A DNA stretch of 64,000 bases, from positions 1,550,001 to 1,614,000 of the forward strand of contig OY969700.1 of assembly GCA_963702035.1 (NCBI GenBank), in the 5' to 3' direction. Shown in pieces: positions 51,501-57,112 of this stretch (within the stretch, counting starts at the first letter, position 1; each line of letters opens with the position of its first letter). Position numbers and translations under genes: made by a program. The notes under the pieces were generated by a model. The model had not been told where the DNA came from and did not search any database. It saw only the letters and a program-made list of their open reading frames with translations. Origin of the DNA: VRUE01 sp963702035. Its GTDB lineage: Bacteria > Actinomycetota > Thermoleophilia > Solirubrobacterales > 70-9.

Positions 51501-51700
51501 GTGGCCGGGTTGCGGCCGGTGAGCATCGCCACAAGCTGGTCCTCGCCGACCTCGCCATCGAGGCCGAGTTGGGCGGCGGCGTCGCCGATCCACTCGCCCG
51601 CCTCCTCGCCCTCGCCGGAGTAGTAGTCCTCAGCGCCTTCGGCGACCTTGCCCAGGTAGTAGCGCTCCTGTCCTTTGCCGAGCTTGCCGATGGAGAGCAT
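48572..51700 (-). CDS. traA: MobF (TrwC/TraA-type) relaxase with RecD-like helicase
   Basis: This 1042-residue protein has an N-terminal MobF relaxase domain starting MLSIGKLGKGQERYYLGKVA, with FDLTFSAPKSVSLLWGLG and the HUH metal site DPQLHTHVLVANATKADGRW. A RecD/TraI-type SF1 helicase follows, with Walker A VIGEAGTGKTYAIVAAAEGW, Walker B LVIDEAGMVD and VVTTYSAQGTTVDQAF. A long charged coiled coil (res ~850-960) completes it. It nicks oriT and unwinds the transferred strand. ATG 51700 matches the family start; the longer frame adds unrelated residues. With no T4SS genes in the island it probably uses a helper system. Confidence 0.92.
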   Translation of the reverse strand: MLSIGKLGKGQERYYLGKVAEGAEDYYSGEGEEAGEWIGDAAAQLGLDGEVGEDQLVAMLTGRNPATGEPLLGTSGVPASGSVPGFDLTFSAPKSVSLLWGLGGTDIAVEVKAAHREAVQAALSYMQREACWTRRGAGGSEFVKGNGYLAAAYVHRSSRNGDPQLHTHVLVANATKADGRWTRLYHPAIYDHATTASYIYEAHLRDELSRRLGVEWQPTRKGIAEIEGFADEHLRAFSTRRAEILEAVGENASAASRQVATLATRKPKEADISQVELRQRWRSKADEIGLDREAIERTLGTRDPAERYPALTVQRLDRAVTEGKSHFDRRDAIQAVADSMRNGAQGADVERMADEFLAADSVIQVAETAKGPRYTTRRIWELEREALAAVERMRPQGPPPAGELIAARVIESRPTLKTDQREMVRRLLADPERVTVVIGEAGTGKTYAIVAAAEGWAQAGIDLRIAAPTWRAAGVLRSDGLPAVSVATLLSEFDQGKREGGEEALAQGSALVIDEAGMVDSARLARLIDRAEQAQAKLVLVGDPEQLGEIEAGGLFRAIAERTDPVHLDEVIRHEHKVDREATKLIRKGEGGDALGLYVSKERVTVAPNSDATRTAMVADWHEAYERGEDAVMIAKRNRDVERLNATAREVRRQEEKLGAEEIEVGDACFAAGDQVITRVNDRQAEIYNRERWQVAEVDAAQRRVVLDGIDQARRVEVEADYLARTNPYSEAPALEHAYAVTTYSAQGTTVDQAFVMVDPSMDKQELYVAASRSRDETFIYATPEIQSHREEIAPTPDRSADALPHIAAAAERDRAQLAAHDAALRSQFSGLPTEELVGRSEELRAAANREAGAERQLRDMQERIERAERQIERYDAQRERAQELKRRFRKDEMARIDRDEARSLQQLSGLEAEARELPVPSGSARRELAVTDRVLAERRELAITAARISPPPYITKELGERPADPNKRWHWDRGVADIEHYRQRNGVKDRSRAFGPESKGSAERARQEQARRQLMETQRVLGLGQHKAKERALRRGLGLFR

Positions 51701-51738
51701 CGCCCCTGTTGTCCACGGCGGCGGCGTTTTGCATCGGC

Positions 51739-51754
51739 TCACCTCGGGAGGTGA
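51739..51754. promoter_or_regulatory. Hairpin next to relaxase start, oriT candidate
   Basis: TCACCT-CGGG-AGGTGA is a perfect hairpin at 51739-51754, with outer GCAT/ATGC pairing. It is followed by an unusual G/T-rich tract (51764-51802, repeated GTTGG/GTGGG units). It lies 39 bp upstream of the MobF start in the 317-bp gap to the next gene. Relaxase-proximal hairpins with asymmetric composition are typical of oriT; a nick site is not identified. The rest of the gap also has a GGCCGC-CT-GCGGCC stem and no gene. Confidence 0.35.
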
Positions 51755-52017
51755 TGCGGCGTGAGGGTGGTGGCTGTTGGTTGTTGGTGTGGGTGGCTGG
51801 TGGATCCTCGAAGATGCTCTGCTGCCTCATGGACTGCTTCATCTCACTGCTTCTGTCTTTCGTCCTTGGCTGAGTTGGGCATTGGGTGATGTTTATTGCC
51901 TTTCGGTTCTTCCTGGTGCAAATAGGATGGCCGTGACGAGGGCCGCCTGCGGCCGCATCGGGCTCGGCTACGAATAGTCCGCCGAGCTACCAAACGGACC
52001 TTGAAGCTGCTCACCCC

Positions 52018-53073
52018 ATGAGACGATCGCCGGAGGCGACAATTGCCGCGCGACTGCGCTTTCAGGCGAACGCCTGCGAGCAAATCGGCTCCCCTTTGTA
52101 CTCAGGCCTACTCGGTTGCGCGGCCGGCGACGTTGAAGCTCACGGCCCAACCTGGGAAGTGCTGCGCGGCCACGAGGACGATCCGGCTATGTCGGCACTT
52201 GCGTTGCGACTGATGGGCGCAGTCAATCGGCTTGTCCTCCAAGGCGATGAGCCAGCACTCGCCGACGTCTATCGGGGCAGCCGCCACGATGCTTCCGCAG
52301 CCTGGCCGGAGTTCAGAGCGGTGCTGGCGCGGAACTTGGAAACGCTGCGGAAACTGATCGAGTTACCCGTTCAGACGAACGAGGTGGGCAGGTGCGCCCC
52401 GCTGCTCCCCGGTTTCCTGACAGTCGCAGCCGACACCGGCCTGCCGCTGCGACTTCTGGAGATTGGAGCAAGCGCGGGGCTCAATTTGCGCTGGGACCAC
52501 TATCGCTACTCCGCCCGCGGGTTCGCTTGGGGTCCGGTCAACTCTTCCCTGCAGATCGACTTTGAGCTCGAAGGAGAACCGCCCAATCAGCTTGCGGTGG
52601 AGGTCGCCGAGCGAGCAGGCTGCGATGCCGCTGCGATCGATCCATCGACCGCGGAGGGTCGCCTTTCCCTACTCGCCTATGTCTGGCCTGACCAGCGAGA
52701 CCGAGTCGAGCGGCTCAAAGCAGCTTTGGACGTAGCGGCCCAGGTTCCCATCTCCATTGTTCGTGAGAGCGCTACATCGTGGGTTGAGCGACATCTCGCC
52801 GCTCGATCACCCGGCCTGGCGACGGTCGTCTATCACTCGATCGTCGCGCAGTACATGAGCGAGAGCGAACTGACGGCATTCCATAGACACCTGCGAGATG
52901 CTGGAGATCGGGCGGCCGCAAATGCCCCGCTCGCCTGGCTGCGGATGGAGCCCGCTGGCGAGTGGGCAGATGTACACCTCACGATTTGGCCGGGAGGTGA
53001 GAATCGCCACCTCGCCCGAGTCGGCTATCACGGCACGCCGGTCAAGCTGCTTCAGGAAATTGCTGATGGATAG
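52018..53073 (+). CDS. DUF2332 family protein
   Basis: This 351-residue protein shows the DUF2332 pattern. It has ARLRFQANACEQIGSPLYSG, DPAMSALALRLMGAVNRLVL, EVGRCAPLLPGFLTVAADTG, LRLLEIGASAGLNLRWDHY (a glycine-rich SAM-binding-like loop) and VVYHSIVAQYMSESE late. The family is common in actinobacteria and may be methyltransferase-like, but no function is established. It is cargo on island 2, divergent from the relaxase gene, and convergent with a methyltransferase gene 4 bp away. Confidence 0.87.
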   Translation: MRRSPEATIAARLRFQANACEQIGSPLYSGLLGCAAGDVEAHGPTWEVLRGHEDDPAMSALALRLMGAVNRLVLQGDEPALADVYRGSRHDASAAWPEFRAVLARNLETLRKLIELPVQTNEVGRCAPLLPGFLTVAADTGLPLRLLEIGASAGLNLRWDHYRYSARGFAWGPVNSSLQIDFELEGEPPNQLAVEVAERAGCDAAAIDPSTAEGRLSLLAYVWPDQRDRVERLKAALDVAAQVPISIVRESATSWVERHLAARSPGLATVVYHSIVAQYMSESELTAFHRHLRDAGDRAAANAPLAWLRMEPAGEWADVHLTIWPGGENRHLARVGYHGTPVKLLQEIADG

Positions 53074-53077
53074 CCGA

Positions 53078-53929
53078 CTACACGCGCTCAACCTCCCAGA
53101 CGACGACGGCGGGAACGCCCTCAAGCGCGCGCTCAAAGGCGTCGGTCCGGTGCTTCTTCGCGCGCTCGCGTGCCTGCTCGCCACTGAGCGACGGTTCGAC
53201 GCACCGGCTAACCGTGAAGCCAGCATCGGAAAACGCCGTGATGTAGTCGCTGTGGCGGTGTGGGTACTCGAGGATCATCGAGCGCTGTCCATCTGAATCG
53301 ACAAAAACGGCCCTCCACCCCAAGATCGCGGTTGCGAAGGGATGGGGGTTCGAGACCACCAGATGACCTCCGGGTCGGACGACCCGCGCGAGTTCCGCAA
53401 TCGCCGGGCCGATCTCTTGTAGATGGCTGAGCGCGAGCGCGCAGACGGCTCCGACCACCTGCCCGTCTTCCAAGGGAAGTGCGGTCAACTCACCAAGGCG
53501 GAAGTCCACTCCGGGGAGCTTTGACCTGGCGCGAGACAGCATCGCCTCGCTCGAATCGACCCCGATCACCTCCTCGTATCCGCACTCTCGCAGATGGGCG
53601 GCATGTCGGCCGGTGCCGCAGGCGGCATCGAGAACCTGGCCAGCGGGAAACTGCGCAAGCAAATCCTGGACGACCGGCTGCTCCAGGGCAATCGTGTCGT
53701 TCCCCGGATCGTCGTACTCATCGGCCCATTGGGCGTAGCCTGCGTCAACTCCCACCGCGGGCAGATCGCGACGCTCTGCGTACGGCGGCTCGCCAAGGCG
53801 AGAGAGGATTTCCCGCATCTCCTCAGTCCGGGTATCGACCTCGCTGTAGTCGCGCCGTGCCCCGGCACGCAGCAGCGCAAGCCCCTCGATGCCCAGGACG
53901 TAATGACCTTGCCGGAACTCCTCTACCAT
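53078..53929 (-). CDS. Class I SAM-dependent methyltransferase
   Basis: This 283-residue protein has motif I VLDAACGTGRHAAHLRECG, motif II VIGVDSSEAML, motif III region LGELTALPLEDGQVVGAVC and post-I strand ELARVVRPGGHLVVSNPHP. This is the UbiE/Methyltransf_11 type that modifies small molecules. An N-terminal extension of about 80 residues lacks a recognisable domain. The acceptor is unknown. It converges with the DUF2332 gene; the two may be unrelated cargo or a small-molecule module. Confidence 0.87.
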   Translation of the reverse strand: MVEEFRQGHYVLGIEGLALLRAGARRDYSEVDTRTEEMREILSRLGEPPYAERRDLPAVGVDAGYAQWADEYDDPGNDTIALEQPVVQDLLAQFPAGQVLDAACGTGRHAAHLRECGYEEVIGVDSSEAMLSRARSKLPGVDFRLGELTALPLEDGQVVGAVCALALSHLQEIGPAIAELARVVRPGGHLVVSNPHPFATAILGWRAVFVDSDGQRSMILEYPHRHSDYITAFSDAGFTVSRCVEPSLSGEQARERAKKHRTDAFERALEGVPAVVVWEVERV

Positions 53930-54024
53930 GACCGGGTGGACGCTACCGAAGGGCGGAGGGCATCCTCTATCTGGGCCTAGAGCCGATGCAAACGGCCGCG
54001 GGGATGGACAGGTGGAGTGGAGAC

Positions 54025-54297
54025 ATGAACCTGAGCGTTGACATCGGCGACGAGCTGGTCGAGCGCATCGCTGAGCGGGCAGCGGAGCTGGTCGCTCACC
54101 GGAGCGGCGAGACAGTGGGCGACGACTGGCTGCGCGGCGCGGACAAGATCGCCGCCTACATTGACTCTCCCCGGTCGCGCGTCTACGGGCTCGTCTCCGC
54201 CCGGCGAATCCCGGTCCACCACGACGGCTCGGCGCTGATCGCGCGCCGCTCCGAGTTGGATGCCTGGCTGCTGAATGGTGGTGGCCGACGCCTGTGA
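54025..54297 (+). CDS. Excisionase-like HTH DNA-binding protein
   Basis: This 90-residue protein ends in a MerR/Xis-type winged helix (GADKIAAYIDSPRSRVYGLV, SARRIPVHHDGSALIARRSE, LDAWLLNGGG). It follows the plasmid-type excisionase pattern of site, helix, wing and tail. ATG 54025 has GGAG seven bases upstream; the longer frames to 53986 lack that. Together with the integrase it could direct excision of island 2 from tRNA-Phe. It lies 0.9 kb from the tRNA end of the island. Confidence 0.75.
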   Translation: MNLSVDIGDELVERIAERAAELVAHRSGETVGDDWLRGADKIAAYIDSPRSRVYGLVSARRIPVHHDGSALIARRSELDAWLLNGGGRRL

Positions 54298-54345
54298 GGC
54301 GCGGCTGCTCAACATTTTGCCAGCAAGATCATCAGGATTCTGGCG

Positions 54346-55101
54346 ATGAGCCTGTCCAATCGAACCATTGCTTTGCTTGCCCAGCCCTTTGAGGGCGGCG
54401 GCGGTCCGAGCCACGCAGTTATCGAATTGATCTGGGAGTCGGCCGGAGCGTACGAGTATCTGGGAGAAGGCAACAAGCTCGAACGTGTCCTCGGCGGCCT
54501 GCGATCCCTTCAGTCGGGGCGCCGAGCCGCCGCTGGTTCGCCAGCGCTGCCCGCTGACCAAGCCAAGCTCCAAGAGGTGGCGTCCGATCTGGCCAGCCGC
54601 CTCATGGCCGCGAACCTCGTGGATGTCGATGAACTCCACAAGGCCCTTGAGCAGGATGGATTCGCGGTCTTCGAGGGAGAGGTGACGACGGTTCGCCCCA
54701 TCGACGAGCCTTCGGATCGTCTAGCTGCATATGTCGAAAAGCTATTCGGCGCACGACCCGAGTTTCAGGTTGCAGCGAACCACTATGTCCAGGCAACGCG
54801 CGCTTTCGACCGACGAGACTGGGAGGCAGCCAATGCTCAGTTTCGGAGCGCATTTGATGCCACCTATGACGCCCTAGCAAATGCCAAAGGATGCCCGAAG
54901 GCCAAGACGGGCGGAAGTGCCCGCAAATGGCTTCAGGACCAAGAACTCCTCGGCGATGACGAAGCACAGCTCCTCCGCGCTTTCGCGAAGTTCGCTGGAA
55001 GGGACGGCTCTCATGCCGGGCTTTCTGCCGCTGCGGACGCCCAGCTGCGCCGCCATTTCTCCACGTCTCTGATCGCGTTCGCCGTGGCTAAGCTCAATTG
55101 A
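54346..55101 (+). CDS. Unknown protein at island end, HEPN/Abi-C-like tail suspected
   Basis: This 251-residue protein has an N-terminal helical domain (NRTIALLAQPFEGGGGPSHA, IELIWESAGAYEYLG, KLERVLGGLRSLQSG). Its C-terminal domain reads AANHYVQATRAFDRRDWEAA, NAQFRSAFDATYDALANAKG and ends with FAGRDGSHAGLSAAADAQLR. Paired long helices followed by an Arg-x3-His-Gly-like turn recall the C-terminal domains of abortive-infection and HEPN proteins, but the spacing is not the classic Rx4-6H. I cannot name the family. It has its own strong terminator and sits immediately beside the tRNA att site, a usual place for defence cargo. Confidence 0.65.
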   Translation: MSLSNRTIALLAQPFEGGGGPSHAVIELIWESAGAYEYLGEGNKLERVLGGLRSLQSGRRAAAGSPALPADQAKLQEVASDLASRLMAANLVDVDELHKALEQDGFAVFEGEVTTVRPIDEPSDRLAAYVEKLFGARPEFQVAANHYVQATRAFDRRDWEAANAQFRSAFDATYDALANAKGCPKAKTGGSARKWLQDQELLGDDEAQLLRAFAKFAGRDGSHAGLSAAADAQLRRHFSTSLIAFAVAKLN

Positions 55102-55136
55102 ACGCTGTGGGCCCAAGAACTTGAAGTTCGCCGGGT

Positions 55137-55154
55137 GTTGACCTGGCGTTGACC
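55137..55154. repeat. Paired GTTGACC repeats, right end of island 2
   Basis: GTTGACC occurs at 55137-55143 and 55148-55154, 11 bp apart, 53 bp from the tRNA-Phe att copy. This mirrors the pair at 43282-43299 with identical spacing. Likely integrase arm-type sites. Confidence 0.65.
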
Positions 55155-55161
55155 CGAGCGC

Positions 55162-55191
55162 AAAAGCGCCGCCTCGGAGGGCGGCGTTTTT
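55162..55191 (+). terminator. Rho-independent terminator
   Basis: CGCCGCC (55167-55173) and GGCGGCG (55180-55186) form a 7-bp G/C stem with a 6-nt loop, followed by TTTTT and preceded by AAAA. It ends the plus-strand gene at 54346-55101 just before the tRNA and could also work in reverse. This is the one canonical U-tract terminator in the window. Confidence 0.88.
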
Positions 55192-55206
55192 GGCTCTGCG
55201 ATGCGA

Positions 55207-55279
55207 TGGCGAGGGTGGGAATCGAACCCACGACACCACGATTTTCAGTCGTGTGCTCTACCAACTGAGCTACCTCGCC
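55207..55279 (-). tRNA. tRNA-Phe (anticodon GAA), integration site for the islands
   Basis: The minus strand folds into a full cloverleaf of 73 nt: acceptor GGCGAGG/CCTCGCC with discriminator A, D-arm GCTC..GAGC, and anticodon stem CACGA/TCGTG. The anticodon loop is CTGAAAA (GAA, Phe) and the T-arm is GTGGG/CCCAC around TTCGATT. CCA is not encoded. Its 3' 42 bp (55207-55248) is the att core copied at 35659 and 43134. Confidence 0.97.
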
Positions 55280-55353
55280 TGGACAATGCCGCCGGTGGCC
55301 GCGCTGCGGGAAGGCTAGCGACCGGGGCGCGGTGAGGCTGCTTGGATTGATGG

Positions 55354-56586
55354 GTGGCCTGGGCCCGTGCAGGAATCGCGCTCGGCGTGCTCGTCCTCGT
55401 GGCGGGCGTCGCCTTCTCCGGCGGGACGTCGGTAGACCCGCCGGCACCGCGGGGATTCCCCGGCGTCGTCCCGGCGTTCATGGCGAGTGCGCGCGGCACG
55501 CCGGTTGAGAGCGCTCGGGTGGATGTCAGGGACGGAGCGCGAACCGCGTGGCAGCGCGACCAGCGCTGGCTGGCGCGGGCTCGGCCGCTCGGCCGGGGGG
55601 CGCCACGGTGGGCGCGCCGGATGTACCGACACTCGCTGCTGGTGCTCCGGGCGCTCGTCAACCGGCGTGGGGCCGCGGTCGCCGGGGCACGCGCGGGTTG
55701 GGCCTACGTCTGGCCGCGCGACGCGGGTGCCGTGACCATTGCGCTGGCCTCGGCCGGCTACCGGGCCGAGGCGCGCCGCATCGCGCATTTCCTGCTCGGG
55801 CTCGACCTCGGCGCCGCGGCCCGGTTCAATCGGGACCGCGGGCCGGTCGAGGGACGCGGCGCGCAGGGGGACGCCGCCGGTTGGGTGGCGGCAGCGGCGC
55901 GAGCCGCCGGCATTCCCTCGGCAGCGGACACCGTCCTCAGGACGACACCTGCATCGAACCCCTATTTGGGGCTCGATGCAGGTGTCTGGCGCGACTCGGC
56001 CGACTACCAGGAGGGTGATCAGGGCGACTATCTCGGCAATGCGCTGGCAACAGCGTCGGTCATGAGGCACCAAGGCCGAGGGACCGGTGGGCCCGCAGCG
56101 GAGATCAAGCGGGACTTCGAGACCCGCGCCGGCCTGGTACGCGACGCCGGCAATCCGGCCTCAGGACTAGATTCCGCGGCGGCCTGGGCCGTCCGACCCT
56201 TCGCGCAGCCCGCTCTCTATCCGGCCGCCCGGCGCACCCTCCTCCGCCTTGTCGCCGAAAGAGGCAGTCCCTTTGGCCTGATCCCGTCCGTAGACTGGCG
56301 CGGCGGTGACGATCCGTGGACGGCGCCGACCGCCTGGTGCGCCTGGTCGCTCGCGGCTCTCTGGAGGATCGATCGACGGGCCGGACACCCGCACGCCGCC
56401 CCGGCCGACCGCCGCGCCGCGCTGGAGCTGATGGCCGACCTGCGCCGCGCCGCCACTCCCCTCGGCCTCCTCCCCGAGCGCGTCGACGCGCGAACCGGCC
56501 TGCCCAGCTCGACCACGCCCCTCGCCTGGTCGCACGCCTTCGCGATCCTCGCTATCCGCGAACTATGGCCCGCAACGCCGCGGTGA
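55354..56586 (+). CDS. GH15-like (six-hairpin) glycosidase, membrane-anchored or secreted
   Basis: This 410-residue protein has an N-terminal hydrophobic signal or anchor (RAGIALGVLVLVAGVAFSGG). The six-hairpin core follows: HSLLVLRALVNRRGAAVAGA, GWAYVWPRDAGAVTIALA (Trp-Pro-Arg-Asp of GH15) and, near the end, GLLPERVDARTGLPSSTTPL with AWSHAFAILAIREL. The late Glu-containing segment is the usual catalytic region of glucoamylase-type enzymes. Substrate unknown. The start is GTG 55354. A 19-bp inverted repeat lies inside the coding region. The 3' end overlaps the convergent LOG-like gene by 35 bp. Confidence 0.8.
   Translation: MAWARAGIALGVLVLVAGVAFSGGTSVDPPAPRGFPGVVPAFMASARGTPVESARVDVRDGARTAWQRDQRWLARARPLGRGAPRWARRMYRHSLLVLRALVNRRGAAVAGARAGWAYVWPRDAGAVTIALASAGYRAEARRIAHFLLGLDLGAAARFNRDRGPVEGRGAQGDAAGWVAAAARAAGIPSAADTVLRTTPASNPYLGLDAGVWRDSADYQEGDQGDYLGNALATASVMRHQGRGTGGPAAEIKRDFETRAGLVRDAGNPASGLDSAAAWAVRPFAQPALYPAARRTLLRLVAERGSPFGLIPSVDWRGGDDPWTAPTAWCAWSLAALWRIDRRAGHPHAAPADRRAALELMADLRRAATPLGLLPERVDARTGLPSSTTPLAWSHAFAILAIRELWPATPR
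55944..55986. repeat. 19-bp hairpin inside the GH15-like coding region
   Basis: Arms 55944-55962 and 55968-55986 pair over 19 positions with one mismatch and a 5-nt loop. It encodes a tract without obvious family similarity (TTPASNPYLGLDAG). A palindromic repeat inserted in frame would look like this. Confidence 0.7.
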
Positions 56587-57112
56587 CGGCCTTCTCGGGA
56601 GTCTCGGCCTGAACGATGCCCGGGCCACCCTCCATCCCGCCGCGTCCGGACACGCTCCAACTGCCAAGCGCAACCACCGTGCGCCCCAGGTTGCGGGAGT
56701 GGGCGATCTCCGAGAGCGTGCCCCATTCGCCGCCGATCGCGATCGCGGCTTCCCCGGAGGCGACGACGGCGAGGTTACGAGCGTGGCCGATCCCGGTCGC
56801 CACCACCTGGGTGCAATAGGGATTCGCATCGTTGGGGTCGACCCAGGGCAGCACGCCGATCACGTCTCCCCCGACCCCAGCCGCCCCCCGTGCGACCGCT
56901 TCCATGACACCGCCGCGCCCACCACAGACAACGGTCACCCCCGCTTCAGCCAATAGCCGCCCAACCTCCTCGGCCAACCCCCAAGCCTCGGAATCTTCAG
57001 CGCAACTACCCGAGCCGATGACGGCAACCTGACGCGCGTGACGAGCGGAGGGGGTGGGGGTCAACCGAATCTCCCCGCTGTTGTGAGGGCGACCCCCACC
57101 CCCTCCGCTCAC
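56552..57112 (-). CDS. LOG/TIGR00725-like Rossmann protein
   Basis: This 186-residue protein has VAVIGSGSCAEDSEAWGLA, EEVGRLLAEAGVTVVCGGRG, GVMEAVARGAAGVGGDVIGV and IAIGGEWGTLSEI. These are the GGxGT/E and PGGxGT-like motifs of the lysine-decarboxylase-like (LOG) and molybdenum-cofactor-carrier-like superfamily. Many members are nucleotide-binding proteins of unknown substrate. GTG 57112 overlaps the helicase stop (GTGA), but the first ~30 residues are encoded by an inverted repeat and are unlike the family. The core starts near residue 30, and TTG 57064 is an alternative start. Confidence 0.75.
   Translation of the reverse strand: MSGGGGGRPHNSGEIRLTPTPSARHARQVAVIGSGSCAEDSEAWGLAEEVGRLLAEAGVTVVCGGRGGVMEAVARGAAGVGGDVIGVLPWVDPNDANPYCTQVVATGIGHARNLAVVASGEAAIAIGGEWGTLSEIAHSRNLGRTVVALGSWSVSGRGGMEGGPGIVQAETPEKAVTAALRAIVRG
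57043..57110. repeat. 20-bp perfect inverted repeat at helicase stop
   Basis: A 20-bp arm (57043-57062) is matched exactly and inverted at 57091-57110, with a 28-nt loop. It begins at the helicase stop codon and covers the N-terminus of the LOG-like reading frame. There is no U-tract. Either a terminator or an inserted palindrome. Confidence 0.7.

Larger units (their letters stand above)
43134..55206. mobile_element. Island 2: tRNA-Phe mobilizable element
   Basis: This 12-kb segment is bounded by tRNA-Phe 3'-end repeats and carries a tyrosine integrase, an excisionase-like HTH protein and a MobF relaxase. XRE and DUF433 regulators, AbiEi/AbiEii, a DUF2332 protein, a methyltransferase and unknown cargo complete it. 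No coupling ATPase or type IV secretion genes are present. It therefore looks like an integrative mobilizable element that needs helper conjugation functions. Confidence 0.85.

Noticed and set aside
43134..55206. Complete integrative conjugative element
   Set aside because: Relaxase and integrase are present but no coupling ATPase or secretion genes, so mobilizable element is the better label.
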